From NCBI RefSeq assembly GCF_009908295.1, contig NZ_JAAALO010000001.1, forward strand, positions 806,001 to 870,000: a stretch of 64,000 bases of DNA, written 5' to 3'. The notes beneath the pieces were generated by a model. The model was not told the DNA's origin. It made no database searches and saw only the letters and a list, made by a program, of their open reading frames with translations. The translations under genes and the position numbers were made by a program. This DNA comes from Micromonospora rubida. GTDB taxonomy: Bacteria > Actinomycetota > Actinomycetes > Mycobacteriales > Micromonosporaceae. This document shows positions 17,600 to 25,822 of this stretch, one piece after another; the first letter of the stretch is position 1; each line of letters opens with the position of its first letter.

Positions 17600-18924
17600 G
17601 CCCGCGCGCCCCCTTGCCCGGCCATCGCCTCGCCGAGCCGCCCGGTGGGCAGCACCGGGTAGCCCGCACGGGCCTTGTCGAGCAGTTCCAGGCCCGGCGC
17701 CACGACATCGACGACGGTGATGGCACCCGGCCGGGTCAGCACCCGGTAGTAGGCGTGCACCCCGACCGCGGCCAGCCGGTCGACCAGGTGGCGCAGCAGC
17801 TGTTCGGGCGGGGCCTCCTCGGGGAGGCCGTCCTCGGCGCGGAAGGGCTCGGTGCGGCGCGGCAGTTCGCGTACGTCGAAACGGGCGGCGGCCAGGTGGC
17901 GCGGGTAGCGGGCCAGCGCGGTGGTGATCTGCGCGGCCTCGGTGCCCGCGTCCACCGGACCGTACCGGAACATGGTGCGCACCTGGAGGTACTCCAGCAG
18001 CCCGCGTTGCAGGGCGTAGGACCGCACGGGCGAGGCGCCGCTGCCGATGAGCCGGATCTGCTCGTCCGCGCTGCCGTCGCAGACCACGTACGCGGGCACG
18101 CCGGTGTCGCAGGCGATCGACACGATGAGGATCGGCGCCCCGGTCAGCTCCTCCACGCTGTCGGTCAGGGCCCGCAGGTCCGCCGGGAGCGTCGCCGGGT
18201 CGACCGCCACCAGGTCGGGCGCGCCCATCCCGAAGTAGCTGCGGGCGATCTGGCACGACCAGGCGTCCCGCTCGATCACCTCGTTGAGCGCGTGCACCAG
18301 CGCCTCGAAGAGGGTGGTGCCCGCGGCGTAACCCGCGCTGGAGGTGTAGTGCCACAGGGGCCGGAAGCCGCCGTCGTCGTCGGGGTGCGGCCAGTTGCGG
18401 TACCCGCCGTCGCGCAGGAAGACCGGCTGGCGGTGGGAGGTGCCGCCGCTCTCGCCGAAGGCGGTGGCGACCGGGACGTACTCGCGGGTGAAGACCGAAT
18501 TGTCCGGCAGGATCCCGCCCAGCCGCCGCAGCAGGGCCGAGCGGCGCGCGGTGGGCTGCTCGGCCACCGCCCGTCCGGGCATGAACCCGCTCCCGCCGGA
18601 ACCCGCGTCACGCCGCCAGTCCAGGTGGTAGTGCTCGGCGCTCTCGAAGAGGGCGCTGGCCAGGCTGCGGTGGCCCAGCCCCTTGCCGGAGCTGCGGGAG
18701 CAGAGCGCTCCGTCCGCGTCGTGCAGCCGCACCTCGTAGGTGGGCGCGCTGTCCGGGCCGTACTTGCGGATGTCGGGCGTGAGCCGCTCGGCGGTCAGCC
18801 AGTCGCGGACCGCGGTGAGCGCGGTGCCGATGGGCGTCTCCCGCTCTGGAGGGACGTCATCGCGCTGCGCCCCGCCCAGCAAGGCGGCGGCCAACAGGTC
18901 GTGGTCTGCGTGCTCGGTCGTCAA
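17596..18924 (-). CDS. botCD: BotCD-like YcaO protein, macroamidine-forming
   Basis: A 442-residue stand-alone YcaO protein. ATP/Mg-binding acidic motifs are present: LFESAEHY (Glu94, Glu97) and ALNEVIERD (Glu215, Glu218, Asp220). There is no fused E1-like partner domain. By order after botC and by published work, the second YcaO builds the macroamidine between the Gly1 amine and the Val4-Phe5 region carbonyl. The start is taken as TTG 18924 with GAGGAAG close upstream, giving a 68-base overlap with botC. A later start would truncate the N-terminus. Confidence 0.88.
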   Translation of the reverse strand: MTTEHADHDLLAAALLGGAQRDDVPPERETPIGTALTAVRDWLTAERLTPDIRKYGPDSAPTYEVRLHDADGALCSRSSGKGLGHRSLASALFESAEHYHLDWRRDAGSGGSGFMPGRAVAEQPTARRSALLRRLGGILPDNSVFTREYVPVATAFGESGGTSHRQPVFLRDGGYRNWPHPDDDGGFRPLWHYTSSAGYAAGTTLFEALVHALNEVIERDAWSCQIARSYFGMGAPDLVAVDPATLPADLRALTDSVEELTGAPILIVSIACDTGVPAYVVCDGSADEQIRLIGSGASPVRSYALQRGLLEYLQVRTMFRYGPVDAGTEAAQITTALARYPRHLAAARFDVRELPRRTEPFRAEDGLPEEAPPEQLLRHLVDRLAAVGVHAYYRVLTRPGAITVVDVVAPGLELLDKARAGYPVLPTGRLGEAMAGQGGARA

Positions 18925-19987
18925 GGGTCTTCCTCACTTCCCCCATGTCAAAGACGGGAATGCCAGCGCGGACGAGGCCCAGAAGCGGCTGCGGCCGGGA
19001 GACGGCGTGTGCGAAGTGCATTAGGGCGGGGGGCGCGTCGGGCACGGTGACCTCCAGCTCCCCCGTGTCGGCCCAGACCCGCACGCCCGCGGCGGCCAAC
19101 TCCTGCTCGGGCGGAGCGGGAGCGCCGTCGGGGGCGGGAGCCGCGACCGGATCGAAGTCGAGGGTGGCGCAGCGCAGGAGCAAGGGCCACCGCTCGAAGC
19201 GGCGCAGGAAGTACCGCTCGGCCGGGACCGCCGTCTCGTTGGCCCGCCACATGGTCTCGGCCTGGGCCAGTTCCAGCAGCGCGCGCTCGGTGGCGCCGGC
19301 GACGGTCTCCGCCGCCCCCAGGCCGGTGGCGGGCATCCGCCGGCCGGCGCGGGCCACGGCCAGCACCACCGGGGTGCCACCGACGAACGAGATGGGGATG
19401 ATCTCCACCCCGGGTCCGTCCGCCTCCGCTGTGCTCCGCCCGCCCGGCGAGTCGGCCAGCGAACGGTAGAGGAAGGCACCGTGGTCGAGCAGTTCGGTCA
19501 GCTCCAGCACCGCCCCGCGCAGCGCCGCCGCAGGCGTCGGCGCCACCGCCCAGCCGATCGTGCTGGACAGCCGCGCCACCGGCGGGGTCAGCGTGCCCTC
19601 GGCCAGCTCCGCACCCGCCACCCACGGCGCGGACCAGAACAGCGGAACCGACAGGTCCGGCCCGTTGTCGAGCGCCCGGTAGCGGCGCAGGCGGCACCCG
19701 GGCGGGGCCGTACGCGCGCCGTCGGGCTCCGGTGCGGCGCCGTCCTCGGCGGCGCGGGTGGTCGACGGGCGGGCGATCAGGGCGAAGGGGGTACACGCGA
19801 GCAGCCGCTCGACGGCTTCGGACAGCGCCTTGAGCCGCGCGACGGCTTCGGTCTCGGCAGTGCCGTAGCCCTCCGCCGTCGCCGTGTCGACGACGACCGC
19901 GCACCGGACGGTGACCGTGCGTCCCGCCGGGAACGCCTGGTACTCGACCCCGCGTAGCGCGCACGTCACCACCGCTGTCACGGTCAT
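18857..19987 (-). CDS. botC: BotC-like YcaO protein, thiazoline-forming
   Basis: A 376-residue YcaO-family protein, the first after the precursor gene. Acidic ATP-binding motifs are retained: LSEAVERLL (Glu57, Glu60) and LELTELLDHGAF (Glu162, Glu165, Asp168). BotC-type proteins cyclodehydrate the core Cys to thiazoline without an E1 partner. The sequence is far from botCD, consistent with a different reaction. The ATG at 19987 has an AGGAGGG site; a start at 20026 would add an unlikely Arg-rich leader. Confidence 0.87.
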   Translation of the reverse strand: MTVTAVVTCALRGVEYQAFPAGRTVTVRCAVVVDTATAEGYGTAETEAVARLKALSEAVERLLACTPFALIARPSTTRAAEDGAAPEPDGARTAPPGCRLRRYRALDNGPDLSVPLFWSAPWVAGAELAEGTLTPPVARLSSTIGWAVAPTPAAALRGAVLELTELLDHGAFLYRSLADSPGGRSTAEADGPGVEIIPISFVGGTPVVLAVARAGRRMPATGLGAAETVAGATERALLELAQAETMWRANETAVPAERYFLRRFERWPLLLRCATLDFDPVAAPAPDGAPAPPEQELAAAGVRVWADTGELEVTVPDAPPALMHFAHAVSRPQPLLGLVRAGIPVFDMGEVRKTLDDRARRPRPVGRRLAGRGAAR

Positions 19988-20077
19988 CGCCCTCCTCCCT
20001 GTTCTCCCCGCCCGTCGACCGGCCACGCCCTGCCCATCGGGTGGGGACGCGACCTCCGGACGCTTACCGCCGTCGGC

Positions 20078-20218
20078 CTACGAGGTCGTCTCGACCTCGT
20101 CCGACCAGGTGCCCCACGACTCGAGCTCGCGCAGTTCCAGATCGCTCAGCTCGGCGTTGTTGGGGTCGTCGTTCAGGAAATCTGCGGTCATGCAGTCGAA
20201 CACGACAACCGGTCCCAT
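20078..20218 (-). CDS. botA: Bottromycin precursor peptide (core plus C-terminal follower)
   Basis: A 46-residue peptide beginning MGPVVVFDC. The core GPVVVFDC directly follows the start Met and matches bottromycin A2-type antibiotics exactly. Instead of a leader it has a follower of 37 residues, MTADFLNDDPNNAEL then a Glu- and Trp-rich segment with ESWGTWSDE and the end VETTS. The follower start is, from memory, the same as in known BotA-type peptides, while the last third differs. The ATG at 20218 has GGGAGGG four bases upstream. It lies 54 bases after botRMT1 and 90 bases before botC. Expected modifications are thiazoline, macroamidine, four C-methylations, Asp epimerization, Met and follower removal, thiazole formation and O-methylation. 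Confidence 0.97.
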   Translation of the reverse strand: MGPVVVFDCMTADFLNDDPNNAELSDLELRELESWGTWSDEVETTS

Positions 20219-20272
20219 TTTCCCTCCCCTCTGGTGCGTCGTACGGACGGGATATTCCGCCGCCCCGCGCCG

Positions 20273-22201
20273 TCAACGGCGCGTGGCGGGGCTGGTGAGG
20301 GTGAGCGGAATCTGGGTCCGTGCCCGCTTCGGCGCACCCTTGGCGGGCGGCGTGCGGTAAGCCGAGGGCTGCTGGCGCACGGCCAGCGCGATCACCTTGG
20401 TGCCCTCGATCATCACCCAGCGCCGCCGCTGCCAGGACTGCAGCAGCTCGAGCGTGGCCTCCCAGCGCGGCCCATCCCACCCTTGGGCCTGGAGGTCTCG
20501 GAAACGGGTGCCGCCGATCACCGCGCGGAACAGCCGGGCCTGGTCCCCGTTCAGGGTGACCCGCTGCTGCCGCAGGCCGGGGCGCCGGTCGTCGAGCACG
20601 ACGCAGGCGAAGCCCAGCCGGTAGGTGAAGGAGGCGCCCTCGTGGCGGTTGCGCCACAGCCGGATGCGCGCGGCCAGGCGCCGGCGCAACTCGGCGTTGC
20701 GGGGGTCGTCGGTGAACTCCCCTTCGAAGTGGTAGGCGATGTTCCACAGGTCCGCCTCGGAGAGCTCCGGGTAGGCGAAGCGGTAGCCGGGGAACGGCTT
20801 GGTCAGCTCCAGGCCGTAGGAGCCCGGGGCCTCCACGTAGGGACTGAAGCGGTCGAAGCGGATCAGCGTGACGTGCGGCGGGGTCAGGTGCGACAGCGAG
20901 GCCACCAGGTCGAGCTGGGCCAGGATGGACGCCGGCGTCTCCCCGGGGTAGCCGGTGAGGATGTTCCAGTCCGCCCGCACGTCGTATTCGGCGCAGCCGA
21001 GCAGGAATCGCACGTTCAAGAAGGCGGTGGCCCCCTTGCGCAGCGCGCGCAGCCCTTCGGTGCTCAGACTCTCGACTCCCGGCTGCACCGATCGCACCCC
21101 GGACCGACGCATCCTGCGAATGTCCGCCCATTCCATGTTCGCCTTGACCTCGAAGAACAGGGAATGGTCCGAATGCAGTTCCTCGACGGCCGGGAGAGCC
21201 GTATCGAGGTAACCGAGGTCGAGAATGTTGTCGACCGCGAAGAAATCAAGCACGCCGTAGCGGTCCATCATGTGCCGGAGTTCACCCGCCACGGAATCGG
21301 GGTGCTTGCTGCGATAACGCATGGTGGCCCCGTTCAGGCCGCAGAAAGTGCAGTGCGTCTTCGCACCCCACCAGCACCCGCGGGAGAACTCCACCGGCAG
21401 CGATACCTCTGCGCCCAACCGGTCCAGACCGGCGGCCGACAACTGCTCGAAGAAACCGTCGTAGTTGGGCATCGGCACGGTGAGTTGGTCCGCGGGCACC
21501 AGCTCGGCGACCTCGACCACGGCATCGCCGCGGGCCACCAGCCGGCCCGCCGAGGCCAGCGGGCCGCCTGCGGCGACCTGGGTCAGCAGGACGGCGAACG
21601 CCTCCTCGCCGGGCCCGTCGACCACCGCGTCAACCGCCGGGAAGTTGGCGAGCAGGGCCCGGCCCATCGGGCCCTCGCAGTTGCTGCCGCCAAGCACGAT
21701 CGGCCCTGCGTAGCCCGACTCGCGCAGCCGCTCGGCCACCGCCAGGGTGGCGCCGTTCTGGCTGAACATGCTGGTGAAGCCGACGACCTCGGGCTCGGCG
21801 GCCAGCAGCCGCTCGGTGGTCGCGGCCACGTGCCGGTCGGCCACCGCGCGCAGCGAGTCGATCAGGGTGATGGTGGCCTCGTCCACGCGCTTGGACCGCA
21901 GCAGGTCGAAGTACTCCGCGCGCTCCTCGGGCGCCGCACCGCGCCGGCTGAACACCCAGTCGCCGACCGACAGGTGGTACAGCCGCTCGGAAACCATTTC
22001 GTACGCCTGGGCCCAATCGTCGCCGGCCAGCCCAATCATTTTCGGGGCCATCGCGTAGAAGTCAAGGTAGGCGTAATGGGAATCCACCCGCCACCCTGCG
22101 GCCTCGGCCACCGAGCGCAGAATGCCGACTTGTATGGACGGCCGGGTAGCGCTGTTCCACGGCATTGATACGAGCGAGACTCTGCGCTGTTTGATGACCA
22201 A
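20273..22201 (-). CDS. botRMT1: BotRMT1-like B12-dependent radical SAM C-methyltransferase
   Basis: A 642-residue radical SAM protein with an N-terminal cobalamin-type domain (VLGGSNCEGPMG) and cluster motif CWWGAKTHCTFC (Cys276, Cys284, Cys287). It is very similar to botRMT3 along its whole length, including the shared C-terminal FRDLQAQGW and HSYAFHFEG-like region, so the pair is a recent duplication. By position and published assignment (from memory) it should beta-methylate Phe. The start is TTG 22201 behind a weak GGCGG. It is the first gene of the minus-strand transcript that includes the precursor. Confidence 0.9.
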   Translation of the reverse strand: MVIKQRRVSLVSMPWNSATRPSIQVGILRSVAEAAGWRVDSHYAYLDFYAMAPKMIGLAGDDWAQAYEMVSERLYHLSVGDWVFSRRGAAPEERAEYFDLLRSKRVDEATITLIDSLRAVADRHVAATTERLLAAEPEVVGFTSMFSQNGATLAVAERLRESGYAGPIVLGGSNCEGPMGRALLANFPAVDAVVDGPGEEAFAVLLTQVAAGGPLASAGRLVARGDAVVEVAELVPADQLTVPMPNYDGFFEQLSAAGLDRLGAEVSLPVEFSRGCWWGAKTHCTFCGLNGATMRYRSKHPDSVAGELRHMMDRYGVLDFFAVDNILDLGYLDTALPAVEELHSDHSLFFEVKANMEWADIRRMRRSGVRSVQPGVESLSTEGLRALRKGATAFLNVRFLLGCAEYDVRADWNILTGYPGETPASILAQLDLVASLSHLTPPHVTLIRFDRFSPYVEAPGSYGLELTKPFPGYRFAYPELSEADLWNIAYHFEGEFTDDPRNAELRRRLAARIRLWRNRHEGASFTYRLGFACVVLDDRRPGLRQQRVTLNGDQARLFRAVIGGTRFRDLQAQGWDGPRWEATLELLQSWQRRRWVMIEGTKVIALAVRQQPSAYRTPPAKGAPKRARTQIPLTLTSPATRR

Positions 22202-22354
22202 TCACCGCCCCAGTCGATGTGGCACGCTGGGGTCCCATGTTCGCCACTACAGGCCGCGCTCGTCAAGTCTCAACCCGTGATTTCGGCACGCCCCTTCCAG
22301 AGTTGCGCGGCCCGTGGTGACCCATGAGTTCCAAGTTCCTTGGCGGGAGTTCAC
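22202..22354. promoter_or_regulatory. Divergent promoter region between botRMT1 and the transposase-like gene
   Basis: A 153-bp gap between the divergent botRMT1 and transposase-like genes. It must hold the promoter for the botRMT1-to-botP transcript. No confident -35/-10 pair or palindrome was identified, and the 36-bp TetR-type block is absent here. Confidence 0.5.
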
Positions 22355-23293
22355 GTGATCCTTCACAAGGTTGACCGACGTCAATTGACCGATCAAGAAC
22401 GCCGTGTGCTGCGGCAATGGAGCACCGCCCCGGACGTCGCACCCGCGCTGGCGCTGCGCGCCCGGATCGTCCTGGCGTGTGCGGACGGGGACACCAACGC
22501 CCGGGCCGCGCGGCGGCTGAAAGTTTCACGGGAGACCGTCCGCAAGTGGCGGGACCGCTTCGCCGCGCACCGCCTCGCTGGCCTCACGGACGAGCCCCGA
22601 TCGGGCGCCCCGCGCACGATCGGCGACGACATCGTGCGCCGGGTGGTGACCGCGACCCTCGACCTGCCCGCCCCCACGGGCGGCCGGTGGACCACACGCT
22701 CGCTGGCCGCCTCGGTGGGCGTGTCGCAGACCGCGGTCTCGCGCATCTGGCGCGAGTTCGGCCTCTGCCCGGATCGGGTACGCACGTGGCGGCTGGTGGC
22801 CGATCCGGAGTTCGTGGCGCGCGTACGCGGCGTGGCCGGGGTGCACCTGGCGCACCGAGGGAGCGCGCTCGCCCTCGCGGTGGGGCACGCGGACGCCCCG
22901 ACCCCCGTTCCACGGGGCGGGGGGAAGGCCCCGCCGGCGGTGGTCTCCGTGGCCGAGGGACCGGACTGGGCCGGGGACCTGCTGGGGTTCCTGACCGAGG
23001 TGAGCGCGACGGTCCCGTCAGGAGCGCTGCACGTACTCTGCGCGGACGAGTCCGTGCTGGGTGCGGGCCCGGTGCGGTGCTGGCTGGCCCGGCGCAGGCG
23101 GTTCCGCTGCCACGCCACGCCCGAGTGTGCCCCCTGGACGGTCCTGGCCGACCGGTGGCTCGTCAGGTCCGGGGACGTCGGCGCTCCCGGAGCGGCGGAT
23201 CTCCGGGAGCGGGTTCGTGGGTGGGGCCGGGAAAGTGGGCAGCATCCGTCCGACGTGGACTATTTCCGTCGACTCAGGACACCCGATCGATGA
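22355..23293 (+). CDS. Domesticated, catalytically dead IS630-type transposase (putative DNA-binding protein)
   Basis: A 312-residue protein that aligns with IS630-family transposases over nearly full length. The DNA-binding half is conserved: RVLRQWSTAPDVAPALALRA, ETVRKWRDRFAAHRLAGL, DEPRSGAPRTI and TRSLAASVGVSQTAVSRIW. The DDE half keeps the scaffold but loses the catalytic acids. The usual VDEK position reads VGHA, the DNYxTHK position reads ADESVLG, and the final ER becomes DR. The frame is open throughout. No terminal inverted repeats were recognized. GTG 22355 has GGGAG 5 bases upstream. It is divergent from botRMT1 and precedes botOMT, a typical place for a pathway regulator. Confidence 0.8.
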   Translation: MILHKVDRRQLTDQERRVLRQWSTAPDVAPALALRARIVLACADGDTNARAARRLKVSRETVRKWRDRFAAHRLAGLTDEPRSGAPRTIGDDIVRRVVTATLDLPAPTGGRWTTRSLAASVGVSQTAVSRIWREFGLCPDRVRTWRLVADPEFVARVRGVAGVHLAHRGSALALAVGHADAPTPVPRGGGKAPPAVVSVAEGPDWAGDLLGFLTEVSATVPSGALHVLCADESVLGAGPVRCWLARRRRFRCHATPECAPWTVLADRWLVRSGDVGAPGAADLRERVRGWGRESGQHPSDVDYFRRLRTPDR

Positions 23294-23311
23294 CGGAACG
23301 TCCGGATCTCC

Positions 23312-23340
23312 TTGCCGTGTGTAGTGAGCGTCGGTAGTAT
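23312..23340 (+). promoter_or_regulatory. Predicted housekeeping-type promoter for botOMT
   Basis: TTGCCG at 23312-23317 and TAGTAT at 23335-23340 are separated by 17 bases, a good fit to an actinobacterial vegetative promoter. The botOMT start follows at 23454, giving a leader of about 105 bases. It lies just after the transposase-like gene, so botOMT probably has its own transcript. Confidence 0.5.
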
Positions 23341-23453
23341 CGGGCCGCGGTGGCAGATCCACGCCAGCTGTGCCGCCACTTCCGGCTCCCCCCGACACAC
23401 CCCGCCGCGACGCGGTGGCGGTAGGCCGCGCGCACCGGACCAAGGGATGTGGA

Positions 23454-24287
23454 ATGAAGGTTTCGCTGACCGGAGCGGCGGAGACGACGCTCGCCACCCT
23501 GTGCGCGCGCGCCGTCGACGCCCGCTCACCGCACCCGATGCTCGGCGACCGCACCGCGGCCGAGATCCTGGACAGGCTGGACTACGACTTCTCCGGGCTG
23601 CGCATCCAGCCCGCCACGGCGATCGGCGTCGCCCTGCGTACGCGGTTCTTCGACCGCTGGACCCGGCGGTTCCTCGACGCCCATCGTGAGGCCACCGTGC
23701 TGCACCTGGGCTGCGGGCTCGACGGCCGGGTGCAGCGACTGGACCCGGGGCCGGGGGTGCGCTGGTTCGACGTCGACCAGCCCGAGGTCATCGAGCTGCG
23801 GGACCAGCTCTACCCCCCACGCCCGAACTCCCGCACGCTCGGCGCCTCGGTCGTCGAGGAGGGCTGGCTCGCGGAGATCCCGACCGACCGGCCGGTGCTC
23901 GTGCTGGGCGAGGGCCTGGCGATGTACCTCGGCGCCGATGACGGCCCACGGATGCTGCGCGCCGTCGTGGCGCGTTTCCCGCTCGGCGGGGAGATCGTCT
24001 TCGACTCGTACTCCCGGGCCACCGTGCGGATGAGCGGGCCGCTGCCGGTGATGCGCCAGACCGGCGCGCAGATGCGCTGGGGGGTCGACGACCCGCGCGA
24101 GGTGCCGCGCGAGGTGCCCGGCCTGCGGCTGGTCGAATCGGTCAAGGCGTACGACACCGCCGACCCGGGCGACCACCGGCGGCTGCCGTTGGGCCTCCGG
24201 CTGCGGCTGCTGCTCGACACCAGGGTGCTGGCGAAGCTGCCGATCTCCCGCGGCGTCGGGCACATCTCGCGCTTCGCCTTTCCCTGA
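23454..24287 (+). CDS. botOMT: BotOMT-like O-methyltransferase (PPM1/LCM-type)
   Basis: A 277-residue SAM-dependent methyltransferase of the leucine-carboxyl-methyltransferase-like family. SAM motif I is VLHLGCGLDGRVQRLD, with VRWFDVDQPEVIELR in the acidic-loop position and VLVLGEGLAMYL later. BotOMT methylates the Asp side-chain carboxyl of bottromycin, which is needed for full activity. ATG 23454 has AAGGGA upstream. It is the only biosynthetic bottromycin gene on the plus strand here and converges on the exporter gene. Confidence 0.88.
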   Translation: MKVSLTGAAETTLATLCARAVDARSPHPMLGDRTAAEILDRLDYDFSGLRIQPATAIGVALRTRFFDRWTRRFLDAHREATVLHLGCGLDGRVQRLDPGPGVRWFDVDQPEVIELRDQLYPPRPNSRTLGASVVEEGWLAEIPTDRPVLVLGEGLAMYLGADDGPRMLRAVVARFPLGGEIVFDSYSRATVRMSGPLPVMRQTGAQMRWGVDDPREVPREVPGLRLVESVKAYDTADPGDHRRLPLGLRLRLLLDTRVLAKLPISRGVGHISRFAFP

Positions 24288-24298
24288 CGGGGCGGGGG

Positions 24299-24329
24299 CG
24301 GGCGCCGGCCCTGGACGGGCCGGCGCCCG
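24299..24329. terminator. Bidirectional terminator hairpin between botOMT and botT
   Basis: GGGCGCCGGCCC at 24300-24311 and its perfect complement at 24317-24328 enclose the 5-base loop TGGAC. One more C-G pair extends the stem to 13 bp. It lies between the convergent botOMT and botT stop codons. Confidence 0.75.
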
Positions 24330-24334
24330 TGCCG

Positions 24335-25594
24335 TCACTCGGCGGCCGAAGCGGTCTCCGCCGTGGGCTCCCGCTCACCCACGGGCGCCTCGTCGGCCCG
24401 CTGCCCGCCCGCCGGCGGCTCCAGCCGACGCAGGGCCGGCACCAGCAGGGCGAACGCGGCGACCACGCCCCAGGCGACGGCGAGCAGCACACCCGTCTCG
24501 CGCAGGCCGATCCCGCTGATCAGCAGGCCCGCCACCAGGGTGCCCACCGGCACGGCGGTCATGGTGGCGGCGTTCTGCAGACCCAGGACGCGGCCCCGGT
24601 AACGCTCGGGGATGCGCTCGGTCACCAGCACCAGGGCCAGGGCCTGCATGGGCCCCGCGCCGAAGCCGGCGAGGGCGGCGACGGCCAGCAGCACGGGGAG
24701 CGGCGGCAGCAGTGCCAGACCGACCGTGCCGAAGGCGGTGACCACCTGGGCGGCGACAAAGACCGCCCGCCGGGAGAGCCTGGCCCCGGCGATCGAGTAC
24801 ACGATCGACCCGCCGATGCCGCCCACCGCGAGGAAGGCGATCACCAGGCCGAACCCGCCGGGCGAGTCACGGGCGACCAGGTACACGGGGAGCAGGATGT
24901 TCTGCAGCGGCGCCAGGACGAGGACGCTGATCGTCACCACGAGCGTCATCGCGGCGAGCACCCGGTCACCGCCGAGGACGCGGAAGCCCTTGAGCAGCTC
25001 GGTGCGGACGCCGCCGCCCGCCTCGCCCGAGCCCCGGCCCAGCCGGGCGGGAAGCGTGGCCGTGGTCAGCGCCGCCGCCGCCGAGCAGACCGCGGTGATC
25101 CAGAGGACCGTGGTCGGGTCGAGGAGCACCAGCAGCCCGCCCGCGGCGGCCGGGCCGACGACCAGGACCACGCCGCTGACGCCCTCCCGCAGGCCGGCCA
25201 GCCGCTCCAGGCCGACCCCCGCCGCCGCGGCGACGTCGGGGGCCAGGGCCTCGCGGGCGGTCATGCCGGGCACGTCCAACAGCGCGCCCGCGACGCCGAG
25301 CACCATGAACCAGGCGACGGTGAGCCCCGAGACCTCGTCGACGAAGGGCACCGCGGCCACCGCCAGGGCCGAGGCGAAGTCCGCCCAGATCGACGTCCGG
25401 CGCCTGCCGAACCGGTCGATGACCAGCCCGCCGGCCACTGCGGCCACCAGCATGGGGAGCGCGCTCACCGCGGCGATCAGGCCGGCCGCGGCGGGATCCC
25501 CGGTGCGGACCAGCACGAGCCAGGGCAGGGCGATCGCGGCGATGGAGTTCCCCAGCAACGAAAGGGCGTGGGAGAGGAGATAACGGATCAACAC
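24335..25594 (-). CDS. botT: BotT-like MFS exporter
   Basis: A 419-residue MFS protein of the 12-segment type, different from the DHA2 pump at 6175. Motif A is visible as GLVIDRFGRRRTS after the second hydrophobic segment and again as GARLSRRAV in the second half; ERYRGRVLGLQNA is typical of this subfamily. It is the probable bottromycin efflux and self-resistance pump. The start is GTG 25594 or the adjacent TTG 25591, with GGGAG unusually close. The palindromic operator at 25692-25727 lies about 100 bp upstream and is shared with the divergent DUF6204 gene. Confidence 0.87.
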   Translation of the reverse strand: MLIRYLLSHALSLLGNSIAAIALPWLVLVRTGDPAAAGLIAAVSALPMLVAAVAGGLVIDRFGRRRTSIWADFASALAVAAVPFVDEVSGLTVAWFMVLGVAGALLDVPGMTAREALAPDVAAAAGVGLERLAGLREGVSGVVLVVGPAAAGGLLVLLDPTTVLWITAVCSAAAALTTATLPARLGRGSGEAGGGVRTELLKGFRVLGGDRVLAAMTLVVTISVLVLAPLQNILLPVYLVARDSPGGFGLVIAFLAVGGIGGSIVYSIAGARLSRRAVFVAAQVVTAFGTVGLALLPPLPVLLAVAALAGFGAGPMQALALVLVTERIPERYRGRVLGLQNAATMTAVPVGTLVAGLLISGIGLRETGVLLAVAWGVVAAFALLVPALRRLEPPAGGQRADEAPVGEREPTAETASAAE

Positions 25595-25691
25595 CTCCCA
25601 GATTCTGCGGGATGCGGTTCACCCACGGCAGGTGGATATCGGGTTGTGTCGCGATCTGCGGGAACCCGGCGCGGACCGGGCCGACACCTCA

Positions 25692-25727
25692 GATACAGAA
25701 CCGTATTAGGATATGGTGCTGTATTTG
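25692..25727. promoter_or_regulatory. Second copy of the twin-palindrome TetR-type operator
   Basis: This 36-bp block matches 5389-5424 at 28 of 36 positions. It includes GATACAGAACCGTATT (compare GATACGGCACCGTATC) and the second half CTGTATTTG. The arms are less perfect than at the first site. It lies between the divergent botT and DUF6204 copy 2 genes, placing both under probable control of the TetR encoded 20 kb away. Confidence 0.7.
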
Positions 25728-25822
25728 AACGCGCGTGGAGGAGGCCGCCATCGCCGCCAGACGGCTGCCCCGGGGCGGCCGGACGACCACCGCCCGCACC
25801 CCGATGTGGAGATCCCGCAGCC

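Noticed and set aside
17600..18355. Upstream extension of botRMT2 to an 885-residue protein
   Set aside because: The extra N-terminal part is out-of-frame botCD sequence. The ATG at 17599 overlaps the botCD stop and gives the normal family start.
22355..23293. Active IS630 insertion sequence
   Set aside because: The catalytic acids are replaced and no terminal inverted repeats or target duplication were recognized. It is listed as a domesticated protein instead.
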